Below, one piece after another: positions 8,690 to 17,203 of a stretch of DNA of 62,786 nucleotides (its first letter is position 1; every line of letters starts with the position of its first letter). The notes below the pieces were generated by a model. The model made no database searches. It had not been told where the DNA came from and worked only from the letters and a program-made list of their open reading frames with translations. The position numbers and the translations under genes are program-made. This DNA comes from Deltaproteobacteria bacterium (GTDB lineage Bacteria > Desulfobacterota > Binatia > UBA1149 > SPBQ01): NCBI GenBank assembly GCA_029262375.1, contig JAJCZM010000031.1, forward strand, positions 1 through 62,786, written 5' to 3'.

Positions 8690-9354
8690 CGCCCGCGCGG
8701 GTCGGACTCGTATTTCGGGCTGCGATGACCGTACAGCAGGCCGTCGCGCTCGCTGTAGAGCATGCCGAACGCGGCTTGGCGGGAGAGGCCGTGCGCCTTA
8801 TCCGCGATCGAATCGACGACCTGTTCGAGTGCGGCCACGATGATCATGGCAATCAGGTTATCACCGCCGCCCGATCCCTCGGCGACGCTGGCCGAGCCGG
8901 TCCATAGGGTCGTTGCGGTTTTCGTATCGACCAGGCGTGCATCGACGGACACTCGGGTCGTCGATGTGATGACCTGATATTTCTGTCCCCATTCGCGAAT
9001 CGTCACGTAGAGCACGGCGTCCGCCCCCAAGACCTCGTACAGCTTTGCCGGTGACACGGTGTGCATCTCGCCCGGCGTCGGCAGTCCGTTGTCTTTGAGC
9101 ATCTGATCGACGACCGCCACGGGGAACACGTAGTAGCCGGCTTCGGCGAGCGGCATCGTGATCGTGGAGAGGAAGGAATAGGGCGCGTTGACCTCTACCG
9201 TTTCGTTGAGCGGCGGCAGTACGACGATCGATCGCGGTTGGTGCGCGCGGAACGTCGTGTAGTCGCGCTGCTTGGAACTGCACGCGCTCGTGGCGAGCAA
9301 CACGACAATGACGGCAAGCGTCGCGAGCCGTCGCGCGGTTCTCGAGGCGCTCAT
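8686..9354 (-). CDS. GNA1162-family (DUF799) lipoprotein
   Basis: A 222-residue lipoprotein with signal peptide and lipobox ATSAC (lipid Cys at 25). The mature part contains the family-like segments SIVVLPPLNETVEV and LGADAVLYVTIREWGQ. It is the last of three lipoprotein genes (CsgG-like, DUF4810, GNA1162) that are conserved side by side in many Proteobacteria and probably form one outer-membrane complex of unknown function. Its ATG overlaps the preceding stop as ATGA. The stop codon overlaps that of the convergent di-iron gene in a shared CTAG. Confidence 0.87.
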   Translation of the reverse strand: MSASRTARRLATLAVIVVLLATSACSSKQRDYTTFRAHQPRSIVVLPPLNETVEVNAPYSFLSTITMPLAEAGYYVFPVAVVDQMLKDNGLPTPGEMHTVSPAKLYEVLGADAVLYVTIREWGQKYQVITSTTRVSVDARLVDTKTATTLWTGSASVAEGSGGGDNLIAMIIVAALEQVVDSIADKAHGLSRQAAFGMLYSERDGLLYGHRSPKYESDPRGR

Positions 9355-9737
9355 CGCTTCATCCTTTCGAGAATGCCGTCTACGAAGTGGCTGCTCTCGG
9401 GGAAGAGTTCTTTCTCTAGCGCGAATTCTTGCGCTGCAGCATCGACGCGCCCCTGCGCGAAATACAGGTAACCCAGATGCCCATGCACGCCCGGCGCAAT
9501 TCGTTTCCCTTTTGCGGTCGCCCGCTCGATATCGCGATTGAGTGCTTCGATCTGTCGACCGGGAGCGGCTTTGCCGGGATTCTCGTACATGTCGTAGAGA
9601 AGCTGCTCGTAACTTCCCCACTGGTAGATCGGTCCGCCGCTGCTACAGCCGGTCGATAGAAAGACGACGGCGGTCAGCCATATTACGCTGGTCGCCCATT
9701 TCACGATCGCCGCGCCGAGGCGGCTGCCGGCGCGCAT
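9351..9737 (-). CDS. DUF4810-family lipoprotein
   Basis: A 128-residue lipoprotein. The hydrophobic signal (residues 12-30) ends in STGC, with the lipid Cys at 31. The mature part begins GGPIYQWGSYEQLLYD, typical of DUF4810. A TPR-like helical hairpin follows (GHLGYLYFAQGRVDAAAQEF). Both ends overlap its neighbours by ATGA, so it is translated in step with the CsgG-like and GNA1162-like lipoproteins. The ATG at 9737 is chosen over one at 9761 because of that overlap. Confidence 0.85.
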   Translation of the reverse strand: MRAGSRLGAAIVKWATSVIWLTAVVFLSTGCSSGGPIYQWGSYEQLLYDMYENPGKAAPGRQIEALNRDIERATAKGKRIAPGVHGHLGYLYFAQGRVDAAAQEFALEKELFPESSHFVDGILERMKR

Positions 9738-10465
9738 CAGCCGGCGAGATTCGGAGTCCACTCGCCGCGCTCCAACCCGTCGACGAGTGCATTTACGGCT
9801 TGCGTGATCGCGAGGTTGAGAACCTTGCCGTTGAGTGTGGCGTCGTAGCCCGACTTGCCACCGAAGCCGATGATCTCACGATCGCTGAGCGCGTACTCAC
9901 CGGCCCCCTGAGCGGAGTACACGATTTCCGAAGTACGCACATCGACCACGTTGAGTGCGACCTTCGCGTAGGCCATCTGTTTCTTGCCCGAACCCAAAAT
10001 CCCGAAGAGTTCGACATCGCCGGTAGTGCGTCTGCCGAATTCCGTGACGTCGCCCGTGATCGCAACCTGCGCGCCGATGAGTTTCTGACTCGTGCCCGCG
10101 AGTTTGGCTTCCTCTTCGATGGCGCTCATGTTCTCGCGGTCCATCACGACGAACCGGTTCGATTGTTGAAGATGGGTTTTGAGAATCGTCTTTGCTTGGC
10201 TGCCGAGGCGATCGGGGCCTTCCGAGAAGATCCCTTGCATGTACGCGGAGCGGTTGTCGAAGCGCCCGACGATCATTTTGTATTTCGTTCCCGAGTAAAC
10301 CGTGCCGTGCGACGCGACGGTCTGGGGCGTCAGCGTGCGATGCGACTCGGTCGCACAGGCGGTGAGGGACAAGCTCAGAGCGGCCGTCACGGTGACGATT
10401 GCCGCCGGAACGGCCGCCGTTTGCAGCGATGAACCATTGACGAACGATGTGAAAAGAGTGCGCAT
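9737..10465 (-). CDS. CsgG/HfaB-family outer-membrane lipoprotein
   Basis: A 242-residue CsgG-domain protein, first gene of the lipoprotein trio. The signal peptide ends in SLTAC (lipid Cys 37). The domain shows MIVGRFDNRSAYMQG, LKTHLQQSNRFVVMDREN and GAQVAITGDVTEFG, all typical of CsgG relatives. CsgG proper forms a secretion pore for curli; here no curli genes are present, and the DUF4810/GNA1162 partners point to the separate, poorly understood trio. The ATG at 10465 directly precedes the signal peptide; the longer open frame to 10807 is rejected. Confidence 0.87.
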   Translation of the reverse strand: MRTLFTSFVNGSSLQTAAVPAAIVTVTAALSLSLTACATESHRTLTPQTVASHGTVYSGTKYKMIVGRFDNRSAYMQGIFSEGPDRLGSQAKTILKTHLQQSNRFVVMDRENMSAIEEEAKLAGTSQKLIGAQVAITGDVTEFGRRTTGDVELFGILGSGKKQMAYAKVALNVVDVRTSEIVYSAQGAGEYALSDREIIGFGGKSGYDATLNGKVLNLAITQAVNALVDGLERGEWTPNLAG

Positions 10466-10655
10466 CACAGAACCTCTCGGTGTCTTAGTTTGACGTGTCA
10501 TCTGACTGTCGTGCTCCGCTGGTGCCGTACCCGCGTGAGTCGGGAACGCCACGGCGGGCAAGCCTTCAGAGCCTAGCATGGTCCGCCCGCGGTTTCCCCT
10601 GCAAGCGCGATGCCGACAGCTTGCACAAACCGACGCGGACGCCGACCATAGGCGA

Positions 10656-11153
10656 ATGAGTGACCGACCCATAGTCAACATCAGCGAACTGGAGTTTGTA
10701 CCTACCGGTAACGGCAATGAGTTCCGGGCGACCGTGGCACCTATCGCTGCGCGCCTCGGTGCCGACAAGCTCGGATACCGAGTCGTCGAGCTGCTGCCGG
10801 GCTGCAAGGCGTGGCCGGCTCATCTGCATCATGTGAACGAGGAGATGTTTTTCGTGCTCAGTGGTGCGGGAATTCTGCGCTACGGCGACGAAACGTTTGC
10901 ACTCAGCAGCGGCGATGTCGTCGGTTGTCCGGCTGGGACGGCCCACGCGCATCAAATCATCAATACCTCGGATGCGCCGCTTCGATACCTTGCGGTAAGC
11001 ACGATGTTGGAGCCCGAGGTCTGTGAGTATCCCGACTCGGGCAAGCTCGCGGTGATCGTCGGCAGCGCGCCCGGAGGCGACCCCGAGGTGAGACGTCTGC
11101 ATTCGATGCACCGAACGGCAGATCGCGTCGATTATTGGCTCGACGAGTCTTAA
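10656..11153 (+). CDS. Cupin-domain protein
   Basis: A 165-residue single-domain cupin. Motif 1 is HLHHVNEEMFFVLSG (H56, H58, E62) and motif 2 includes CPAGTAHAH (H97, H99), giving a normal metal site. The fold hosts sugar isomerases, dioxygenases and sensors, and the sequence does not decide among them. The ATG at 10656 is the first in a sensible position. It is divergent from the lipoprotein operon and followed by the Nudix gene in the same direction. Confidence 0.8.
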   Translation: MSDRPIVNISELEFVPTGNGNEFRATVAPIAARLGADKLGYRVVELLPGCKAWPAHLHHVNEEMFFVLSGAGILRYGDETFALSSGDVVGCPAGTAHAHQIINTSDAPLRYLAVSTMLEPEVCEYPDSGKLAVIVGSAPGGDPEVRRLHSMHRTADRVDYWLDES

Positions 11154-11228
11154 CGACTACGCTGACGGCGGCCTGGGACCGGGTGCGTTTGTCGGCTTGT
11201 CCGATTGCCCGCGCAGATCTTCATTTTG

Positions 11229-11849
11229 ATGACTATTGCGATCGACGACATACGGCGACGGTTGGTGAACTACACGCCGCAACTCTCTGACACGAAGTAC
11301 GAAGATACCGACGTGCGGGCTGCCGTGGCGGTGGTGGTGAATTCGGAGCCCGACGACTGCGAGCTGTTGCTCATTCGTCGCGCCGAACTCGAGGGCGACG
11401 TGTGGTCGGGAGACATCGCGTTCCCCGGTGGGCGTGTGGACTCCGCCGAAGAAGCGCCGCGCGATGCTGCGCAGCGCGAAACGCTTGAAGAAGTGGGTCT
11501 GGACCTCAATGCCGGCGAGTACGTTGGGCGTCTCGACGATCTCACCGGGCGAACGCACTCGGTACTCGTGTCGGCGTTCGTGTTCGCCATCGAGGGGCGG
11601 CCGACCATAGAGAAGAACCATGAAGTCGCCGACACGCGTTGGCTGGCGCTTGGCGAGATCGGCAGTCCCGATCGCCAGGTGTGGCGCGAGTTCAATTACC
11701 GGGGCGGTTCGATCGAGCTACCGGGTATCCGTGTGTTCGACGACGATCGTGCGCCGGTGCTGTGGGGATTGACCTACCGCTTTCTCGAAGTGTTCATGCG
11801 AATTGCCGGTCAGCCGATTCCCAACATGCCGTGGCGATCCGACCTGTAG
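11229..11849 (+). CDS. Nudix hydrolase, CoA pyrophosphatase-like
   Basis: A 206-residue Nudix enzyme. The Nudix box is intact at about 68-90 (GGRVDSAEEAPRDAAQRET then LEEVG). The preceding LLLIRRAELEGDVWSGD followed by IAFPGG is the signature of the CoA/nucleotide-diphosphate branch, which hydrolyses CoA to 4'-phosphopantetheine and 3',5'-ADP. The ATG at 11229 is preferred to an upstream TTG. Cytoplasmic; its role here is likely CoA housekeeping. Confidence 0.83.
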   Translation: MTIAIDDIRRRLVNYTPQLSDTKYEDTDVRAAVAVVVNSEPDDCELLLIRRAELEGDVWSGDIAFPGGRVDSAEEAPRDAAQRETLEEVGLDLNAGEYVGRLDDLTGRTHSVLVSAFVFAIEGRPTIEKNHEVADTRWLALGEIGSPDRQVWREFNYRGGSIELPGIRVFDDDRAPVLWGLTYRFLEVFMRIAGQPIPNMPWRSDL

Positions 11850-11938
11850 CCGATGGCCTTGTGCCGGGCACGTGGCTTCGCCAAAATCGCGCGGCCAAGC
11901 GATCAACGTATTCAGCGAGGCGATGATGCGATAAGACA

Positions 11939-12793
11939 ATGAGTATACGAGCCTATCCCCCCACCGACACGCTTGAAGAGCGGTTCCGAGCGTCCGCGTA
12001 CGCCGGCAAACCTATCGAGCTATTCTATTTGATTTCGGGCGTCACCGACGCTGTGCGACTTCGCGGCCAGCTCGAAGCTGCAGCCCGACTAGGTGGCGCG
12101 GTCGTGCGCTTCTTCAGCCACATCGATCAGCTGCTGATCGGTCAGGGCGCGCAGCCTTGGGAGTACGCGGCGGTGGTTCGCTTTTCCTCCCCGCGCGCTG
12201 CCATCGAGGCGGCACGCGACGATACCGCAGAGATCGATGCCGACCGGATCGCGATCTATCCGATCGCCGAACGACTGCCGCCTGCGCCGCTTCGCCTGGC
12301 CGCCGGTTTGCTGCGCCCGTTGGGGAAGCTTCTCGACACCGGGGACGCCGATCTGGGCGCACAGAGGTTGTTCTCTCAACGTCCCGACGTCGTGCCTACC
12401 GCGCAGCAGCTCAAAGAGCGTGCGGCCGATACTCGTGAGTGCGCAGTGTACTGCATCAACTTTCTCAGTTACCGCGAGAAGGCGATGTATCGCGATGCGC
12501 GCCCTACGAAACTCAGCGGCGTCGATGCGTATATGCGATACGGCCTTCGTGGTTTCGCGGCCGTACGCGCACTGGGCGGTAACGCGGTTTTCGGTGGACA
12601 TGCCGGCGCGCCGCTCGTCGATGGCGGCGATAGTGCTGTCAGCGGTGATTGGAGCGACATCATCATCGTGCGCTATCCGACGCCGCGCGCGATCCTGAAG
12701 CTCTCGCGCATCCCCTGGTACAACGGCGGCCACGTGCACCGCGATGCGGGTATTGAGAGAACCGCACTGTTGGTAGCAAGCGACGTCGCCTGA
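11939..12793 (+). CDS. Uncharacterised protein with DUF1330-like alpha/beta barrel lobes
   Basis: A 284-residue soluble protein with no signal peptide. The second half (SYREKAMYRDARP, MRYGLRGFAAVRALGG, DIIIVRYPTPRAILKL, HRDAGIERTALLVA) looks like a DUF1330-type dimeric alpha/beta-barrel domain. The first half (PIELFYLISGVTDAV, WEYAAVVRFSSPRAAIEAA) seems to repeat the same fold. Such domains often act as small monooxygenase-like or scaffold units. It lies 23 bp before the metallo-beta-lactamase-fold gene and is probably cotranscribed with it. The assignment rests on pattern only. Confidence 0.6.
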   Translation: MSIRAYPPTDTLEERFRASAYAGKPIELFYLISGVTDAVRLRGQLEAAARLGGAVVRFFSHIDQLLIGQGAQPWEYAAVVRFSSPRAAIEAARDDTAEIDADRIAIYPIAERLPPAPLRLAAGLLRPLGKLLDTGDADLGAQRLFSQRPDVVPTAQQLKERAADTRECAVYCINFLSYREKAMYRDARPTKLSGVDAYMRYGLRGFAAVRALGGNAVFGGHAGAPLVDGGDSAVSGDWSDIIIVRYPTPRAILKLSRIPWYNGGHVHRDAGIERTALLVASDVA

Positions 12794-12816
12794 AGGTGCG
12801 AGGAACAAGCGAGTTC

Positions 12817-13896
12817 ATGCAGATAGCAAAAGGAATCCGCCATCTGACCGTCGCGTTGCTCGTAGTCTCGTTCACTGTGACCGGTTGTGAGCAGTTCCAA
12901 ACCGCGATGATCAAACGCGGCGTGACCCAGATTGCCAACGCCGACCGGATGGACTGGCTCGACGACGGGGCGCTCCATCTCATTCTCTGCGGCACCGGTT
13001 CACCGCTTCCCGATCCGAAACGCGCCGGTCCGTGCGCGGCAGTGATTGCCGGCGGGCAGTATTTCTTGATCGACGCCGGTCCCGGTTCCTGGGAAAACGT
13101 GCAGGTCTGGCAGCTACCGCGACCGCGCTTGTCGGGCGTATTGCTCACACATTTTCACTCCGACCATATCGGCGAACTCGGTGAAGTCATCGTGCAGAGC
13201 TGGATCGGCGGTCGCGCCGCGTCGCTACCGGTCTACGGACCGCCTGGAGTGGACCGCGTCGTCGAGGGGTTCCAACAAGCGTATTCCTTCGACACCGGCT
13301 ATCGCGTGGCCCACCACGGTGCGGAAGCGTTGCCGCCGGCCGGCGCGACCGCGCAAGCGATTACGGTCGCGATCCCCGAAGACGGCGAGAGTGCACTCGT
13401 ACTGGACAAAGACGGCGTGCGCGTCACCGCGTATCGCGTGAATCATGAACCGGTGACGCCGGCGTACGGTTATCGCTTCGAGTACGCGGGTCGATCGGTG
13501 TTCATCACCGGCGATACGGCGAAGAGCGACGGAATGCTCGCGGGCGCACGCGATGTCGACGTATTGTTGAGCGAAGTCCTCATATCTCGTCTCATTCAAA
13601 CGAGTACGAAGCTGTTGGCCGAGGCCGGGCACGACCGGCTCGCGCACATGGGCACCGATCTGCTCGACTACCACATCTCTCCGCAGGACGCCGTTGCCAC
13701 GGCGATGGAGGCCGGCGCCGCGATGGTCGTGTTCACACACATCGTTCCCATCCCGCCGAACGCAATCGCGCAGCGTTTGTTCCTGTCCGATCTCGATTCC
13801 GCGTACGAAGGCGACGTCTTGCTCGGCAATGACGGAATGCATTTCATTCTTCCGGGAGGCTCTTCGGCGATCGAACGTTCCGATCTAGCCGAGTGA
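12817..13896 (+). CDS. Metallo-beta-lactamase-fold lipoprotein
   Basis: A 359-residue exported hydrolase. The signal peptide ends VTGC (lipid Cys at 24), so it is probably a membrane-anchored periplasmic protein. The zinc motif THFHSDHIGE (111-120) is intact. Later ligands lie in FITGDTAKSDG and VVFTHIVPIP, a layout close to tRNase Z/arylsulfatase-like members. An alternative GTG start at 12796 is possible; the ATG at 12817 gives a cleaner signal peptide. The substrate is unknown. Confidence 0.8.
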   Translation: MQIAKGIRHLTVALLVVSFTVTGCEQFQTAMIKRGVTQIANADRMDWLDDGALHLILCGTGSPLPDPKRAGPCAAVIAGGQYFLIDAGPGSWENVQVWQLPRPRLSGVLLTHFHSDHIGELGEVIVQSWIGGRAASLPVYGPPGVDRVVEGFQQAYSFDTGYRVAHHGAEALPPAGATAQAITVAIPEDGESALVLDKDGVRVTAYRVNHEPVTPAYGYRFEYAGRSVFITGDTAKSDGMLAGARDVDVLLSEVLISRLIQTSTKLLAEAGHDRLAHMGTDLLDYHISPQDAVATAMEAGAAMVVFTHIVPIPPNAIAQRLFLSDLDSAYEGDVLLGNDGMHFILPGGSSAIERSDLAE

Positions 13897-13906
13897 CGCA
13901 CACGGT

Positions 13907-14629
13907 ATGCCCGCATCAAGAACTGTCACCATCAAAGCCCGTTTTCATGGACCGCCCAAGTCGGGAAACGGCGGATACGTTTGCGGAATTTTGGCCGCCG
14001 AACACGGTGCTCCGTGTGATGTCAGGTTGCGCCTACCTCCTCCGCTCGACAGGCCGCTCGCGGTCGAGCGGCTCTCGGACTCGACCACCGTACTGCGCGA
14101 CGGCGATACGATCGTTGCGGAGGCGCGCGATGTCGATTCTGAGTTTTGCGCGATCGACGTTCCGGCCCCCCGTTCTCTCGAAGAAGCACGCGCGCTGTCC
14201 AAGCACTTCACCGGCTTCAAAGCGCATGTTTTCCCAACCTGCTTCGTCTGCGGCCCCGAGCGCGAACCGGACGACGGATTGCACATCTACCCGGGGCGTA
14301 CTCGGGTCGATGACCCGGTCGTCGCGGTTTGGACGCCGCACGCGACGCTGGCCGACACAGACGGCAACGTCGCCGAAGAATTCGTCTGGGCGGCCCTCGA
14401 TTGTCCCGGCGCCTTCACGCGTGACTATCAAGACGACGGTCGCTCTACGTTGCTCGGCAGTTTGTCTTGCTCCCTATTGCACCCGGTCGCAGCCGGAACG
14501 CCGTACGTCGTGAGCGGCTGGGCGATGGGCGACGAGGGACGAAAGGCGTACGCCGGCACCGCCGTGCACGGCGCCGACGGTAGGCTGTGTGCAATCGGAA
14601 GGGCGACCTGGATCTGGATAGAGCTTTAG
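13907..14629 (+). CDS. Hotdog-fold thioesterase-like protein
   Basis: A 240-residue soluble protein. The segment CFVCGPEREPDDGLHIYPG and the later EEFVWAALDCPGAF resemble the acyl-CoA thioesterase-like proteins with two hotdog repeats. The N-terminal FHGPPKSGNGGYVCGILAA is also typical of that group. It starts 10 bp after the metallo-beta-lactamase-fold gene, so it probably shares its transcript. A role in acyl-CoA turnover is inferred. Confidence 0.6.
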   Translation: MPASRTVTIKARFHGPPKSGNGGYVCGILAAEHGAPCDVRLRLPPPLDRPLAVERLSDSTTVLRDGDTIVAEARDVDSEFCAIDVPAPRSLEEARALSKHFTGFKAHVFPTCFVCGPEREPDDGLHIYPGRTRVDDPVVAVWTPHATLADTDGNVAEEFVWAALDCPGAFTRDYQDDGRSTLLGSLSCSLLHPVAAGTPYVVSGWAMGDEGRKAYAGTAVHGADGRLCAIGRATWIWIEL

Positions 14630-14717
14630 TTCGCGTCTATTCGAAACGCGCCGGCTGAAATGCGCTGGTGCGAACACGCTAGCGCGATATGATGCCGTTC
14701 ACGGCTCGATCCCCGCC

Positions 14718-15509
14718 ATGACACTGAGCAAACAAGAACTCATCGATCTGCACTACGCGAAGTGCCTCCTCGAGAATCCGGGTCTTGCCGCCAAGCTGAC
14801 GAATACGATCGGCGTACCTCTTGAACGCGGTTTTGCGATGTTACCGGAGCGCTGGTCCGACACGATTGGCGACGTGACGGCGCGATCGATCGAGCGCGCA
14901 CTCAAAGTTGCACTCAGTACGCTCGACGCGCGGCCGGCGTTGACTTCCAGCGAGCGCTTCCACAAATTCGCGGTCGCCGCCACCGGTGCCGGCGGCGGCG
15001 CGTTCGGCCTTCCGGCTCTCGCGGTGGAACTACCGATCTCCACGACGATCATGCTGCGCTCGATCGCCGACGTGGCGCGCAGCGAAGGCGAGAATATCAG
15101 CACGGCTGAGACGAAGGTTGCGTGTGTCGAAGTATTCGCGCTCGGCGGCCGCACGGAGGGCGACGACGCGCTCGAGTCCGCCTACTTTGCGACGCGGGCG
15201 GCGCTTGCTCGCGCCGTGAGCGAAGCTGCGAGCCATATCGCACAGAAAGGTCTGTCGTCACGAAGCGCCCCCGCGCTGGTACGATTGGTATCGCAGATCG
15301 GATCGCGTTTCGGCGTCGCCGTCTCCGAAAAGGCGGCCGCTCAGGCGATTCCCATTCTCGGCGCAGCCGGCGGGGCGTTGGTGAACACACTGTTCATCGA
15401 TCACTTCCAAGGGATGGCGCGTGGGCACTTCATCGTTCGTCGCCTCGAACGTGCGTACGACAGCGAGACGATTCATCACGAGTACGCCAAGCTCTCCACC
15501 GATCGCTAG
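14718..15509 (+). CDS. EcsC-family protein
   Basis: A 263-residue protein with the EcsC-type core: AVAATGAGGGAFGLPALAVE (long hydrophobic glycine-rich helix), LPISTTIMLRSIADVAR, CVEVFALGGRTEGDDALES, and a C-terminal IPILGAAGGALVNTLFIDHF. EcsC relatives associate with membranes and with ABC transport or stress functions, but their biochemical role is unknown. The ATG at 14718 begins a normal N-terminus. It stands alone between two catabolic genes. Confidence 0.8.
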   Translation: MTLSKQELIDLHYAKCLLENPGLAAKLTNTIGVPLERGFAMLPERWSDTIGDVTARSIERALKVALSTLDARPALTSSERFHKFAVAATGAGGGAFGLPALAVELPISTTIMLRSIADVARSEGENISTAETKVACVEVFALGGRTEGDDALESAYFATRAALARAVSEAASHIAQKGLSSRSAPALVRLVSQIGSRFGVAVSEKAAAQAIPILGAAGGALVNTLFIDHFQGMARGHFIVRRLERAYDSETIHHEYAKLSTDR

Positions 15510-15617
15510 TACCAGCGTGTATCCCGCCTACGGTTTGCCTGAAGTCTCTGGACTGGGCCTCGCCCACGGTGTTCTATGCGCGCACTGACTGCCCATCACC
15601 GAGCATAAGGAGCCCCC

Positions 15618-17174
15618 ATGCGACTGCACGACTTTCTAGACTACAGAGCCCGCGAGCAGGGCGACACGCTGTTCGCGGTTCAAGGCGACCGGGGAATCAG
15701 CTACCGCGACGCGCGCGACGAAACCTACAGGATCGGTAACGCGCTCGTCGGCGGTGGGCTTGCGATCGGCGATCGTGTTGCGATCTTGTCGAAGAATTCG
15801 ATCGAAATGGCGCTGCTCTACTACGCCTGTTCGCGCGCGGGCGTCGTACCGGTCCCGCTCAATTATCGCCTCGCAGCTCCCGAGTGGGCCTACATCATCA
15901 ATGACTCGGAATCGAAGTTGCTTCTCGCCGAGCCGGAGTTCTGCGAAGCCATCGCCCCGCAGCTCTCAGAACTGGAAACGGTACAACGCCGAATCGCCAT
16001 TGGTGACGGTGGCGGTGAGTGGGAAGGGTGGAATACGTTCGTAGATCGCGGAGAGGTCGTCGATCCCGGCAGACACATCGAAGACGGAGCCGACGTCTAC
16101 CAAATGTATACGAGCGGTACGACGGGTCGCCCAAAGGGCGCGATTCTGACGCACTATGCGCTGAGCAGTCAGCTTCATCAGGCCGCGGTCGGGATTGCAG
16201 TGCGCAATCGTGAGCGCGTTCTCGTCGTCGCTCCGATGTACCATGCGGCGGCCGGTATCATGACGTTCGCTACCGTGCACGCAGGCGGAACGCTCGTCAT
16301 CCAAGAAGACTTCGATCCTGCGGCCGTTGTTCAGGCACTATCGGAGCAAGACATCGCCGCGGCGCTGCTCGTGCCGGCGATGATCCAGTTCTGCCTCGTC
16401 GCCGTCCCCGACGTGCGTGAGCGCAGCTATCCGAGTCTACGGCTCCTAGTCTACGGTGCCTCGCCGATTGCCGAGCAGACGCTGCGCGATGCGATGGAGG
16501 TTTTCGGCTGCGGGTTCGTTCAGGGCTACGGGATGACCGAGACCACGGCCGCGGCGACGTATCTCCTGGCGGAAGATCACGAGCGCGGGCTCGCCGGCGA
16601 GTCCAAGTTGTTGTCGTCGGCGGGACGCGCGTTGGTAGGCACGGACGTCGCGATTATGGGCGCTGAAGATCGTATACTCGCGAACGGAGAGGTTGGCGAG
16701 ATTTGCGTGCGTGGCCCCCAGAACATGCGCGGCTATTGGAACCTGCCCCAGGCGAGCGAGAAAGCGCTCGCCGGCGGTTGGATGCATACCGGCGACGCCG
16801 GAATCATGGACGACGAGGGATTCGTCTACATCCAGGATCGCGTGAAAGACATGATCGTGTCGGGCGGAGAGAACATCTATCCGCGTGAAATCGAGGATGT
16901 GCTCTATCAGCATCCCGGCGTTGCGGAGGCTGCCGTCATCGGGATCCCGAGCGAGAAGTGGGGCGAAGAAGTGAAGGCGGTCATCGTCGCCAAGCCGGAC
17001 GTCGAGGTCAGTGCCGAAGAACTCATCGACTTTTGTCAAGAACGCCTCGGCGGTTACAAGCAGCCTCGCTCCATTGACTTCATCGACGCGCTACCTCGTA
17101 ACCCCAGCGGCAAGGTCTTGAAGAAGGACCTACGAGAGCCGTACTGGAAGGGCCACGACCGGCGCGTAGGCTAG
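15618..17174 (+). CDS. Fatty-acid / carboxylate CoA ligase (AMP-binding)
   Basis: A 518-residue adenylate-forming ligase that activates a carboxylic acid to its acyl-CoA. Motifs in order: YTSGTTGRPKGA (164-175, phosphate loop), GYGMTETTAA, HTGDAGIMDDEGFVYIQDR, and the terminal NPSGKVLKKDL with the catalytic lysine. The length fits medium/long-chain or aryl/steroid side-chain ligases. AAGGAG at 15608 precedes the ATG. The next gene (17204) follows at 29 bp in the same direction. Confidence 0.92.
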   Translation: MRLHDFLDYRAREQGDTLFAVQGDRGISYRDARDETYRIGNALVGGGLAIGDRVAILSKNSIEMALLYYACSRAGVVPVPLNYRLAAPEWAYIINDSESKLLLAEPEFCEAIAPQLSELETVQRRIAIGDGGGEWEGWNTFVDRGEVVDPGRHIEDGADVYQMYTSGTTGRPKGAILTHYALSSQLHQAAVGIAVRNRERVLVVAPMYHAAAGIMTFATVHAGGTLVIQEDFDPAAVVQALSEQDIAAALLVPAMIQFCLVAVPDVRERSYPSLRLLVYGASPIAEQTLRDAMEVFGCGFVQGYGMTETTAAATYLLAEDHERGLAGESKLLSSAGRALVGTDVAIMGAEDRILANGEVGEICVRGPQNMRGYWNLPQASEKALAGGWMHTGDAGIMDDEGFVYIQDRVKDMIVSGGENIYPREIEDVLYQHPGVAEAAVIGIPSEKWGEEVKAVIVAKPDVEVSAEELIDFCQERLGGYKQPRSIDFIDALPRNPSGKVLKKDLREPYWKGHDRRVG

Positions 17175-17203
17175 CGCGCGGATCGGCGGGAAGAGACACA
17201 GCG

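Noticed and set aside
9542..10432. 296-codon open frame antisense to the lipoprotein trio
   Set aside because: The three lipoproteins have lipoboxes and coupled starts; the antisense product is Arg-rich without motifs.
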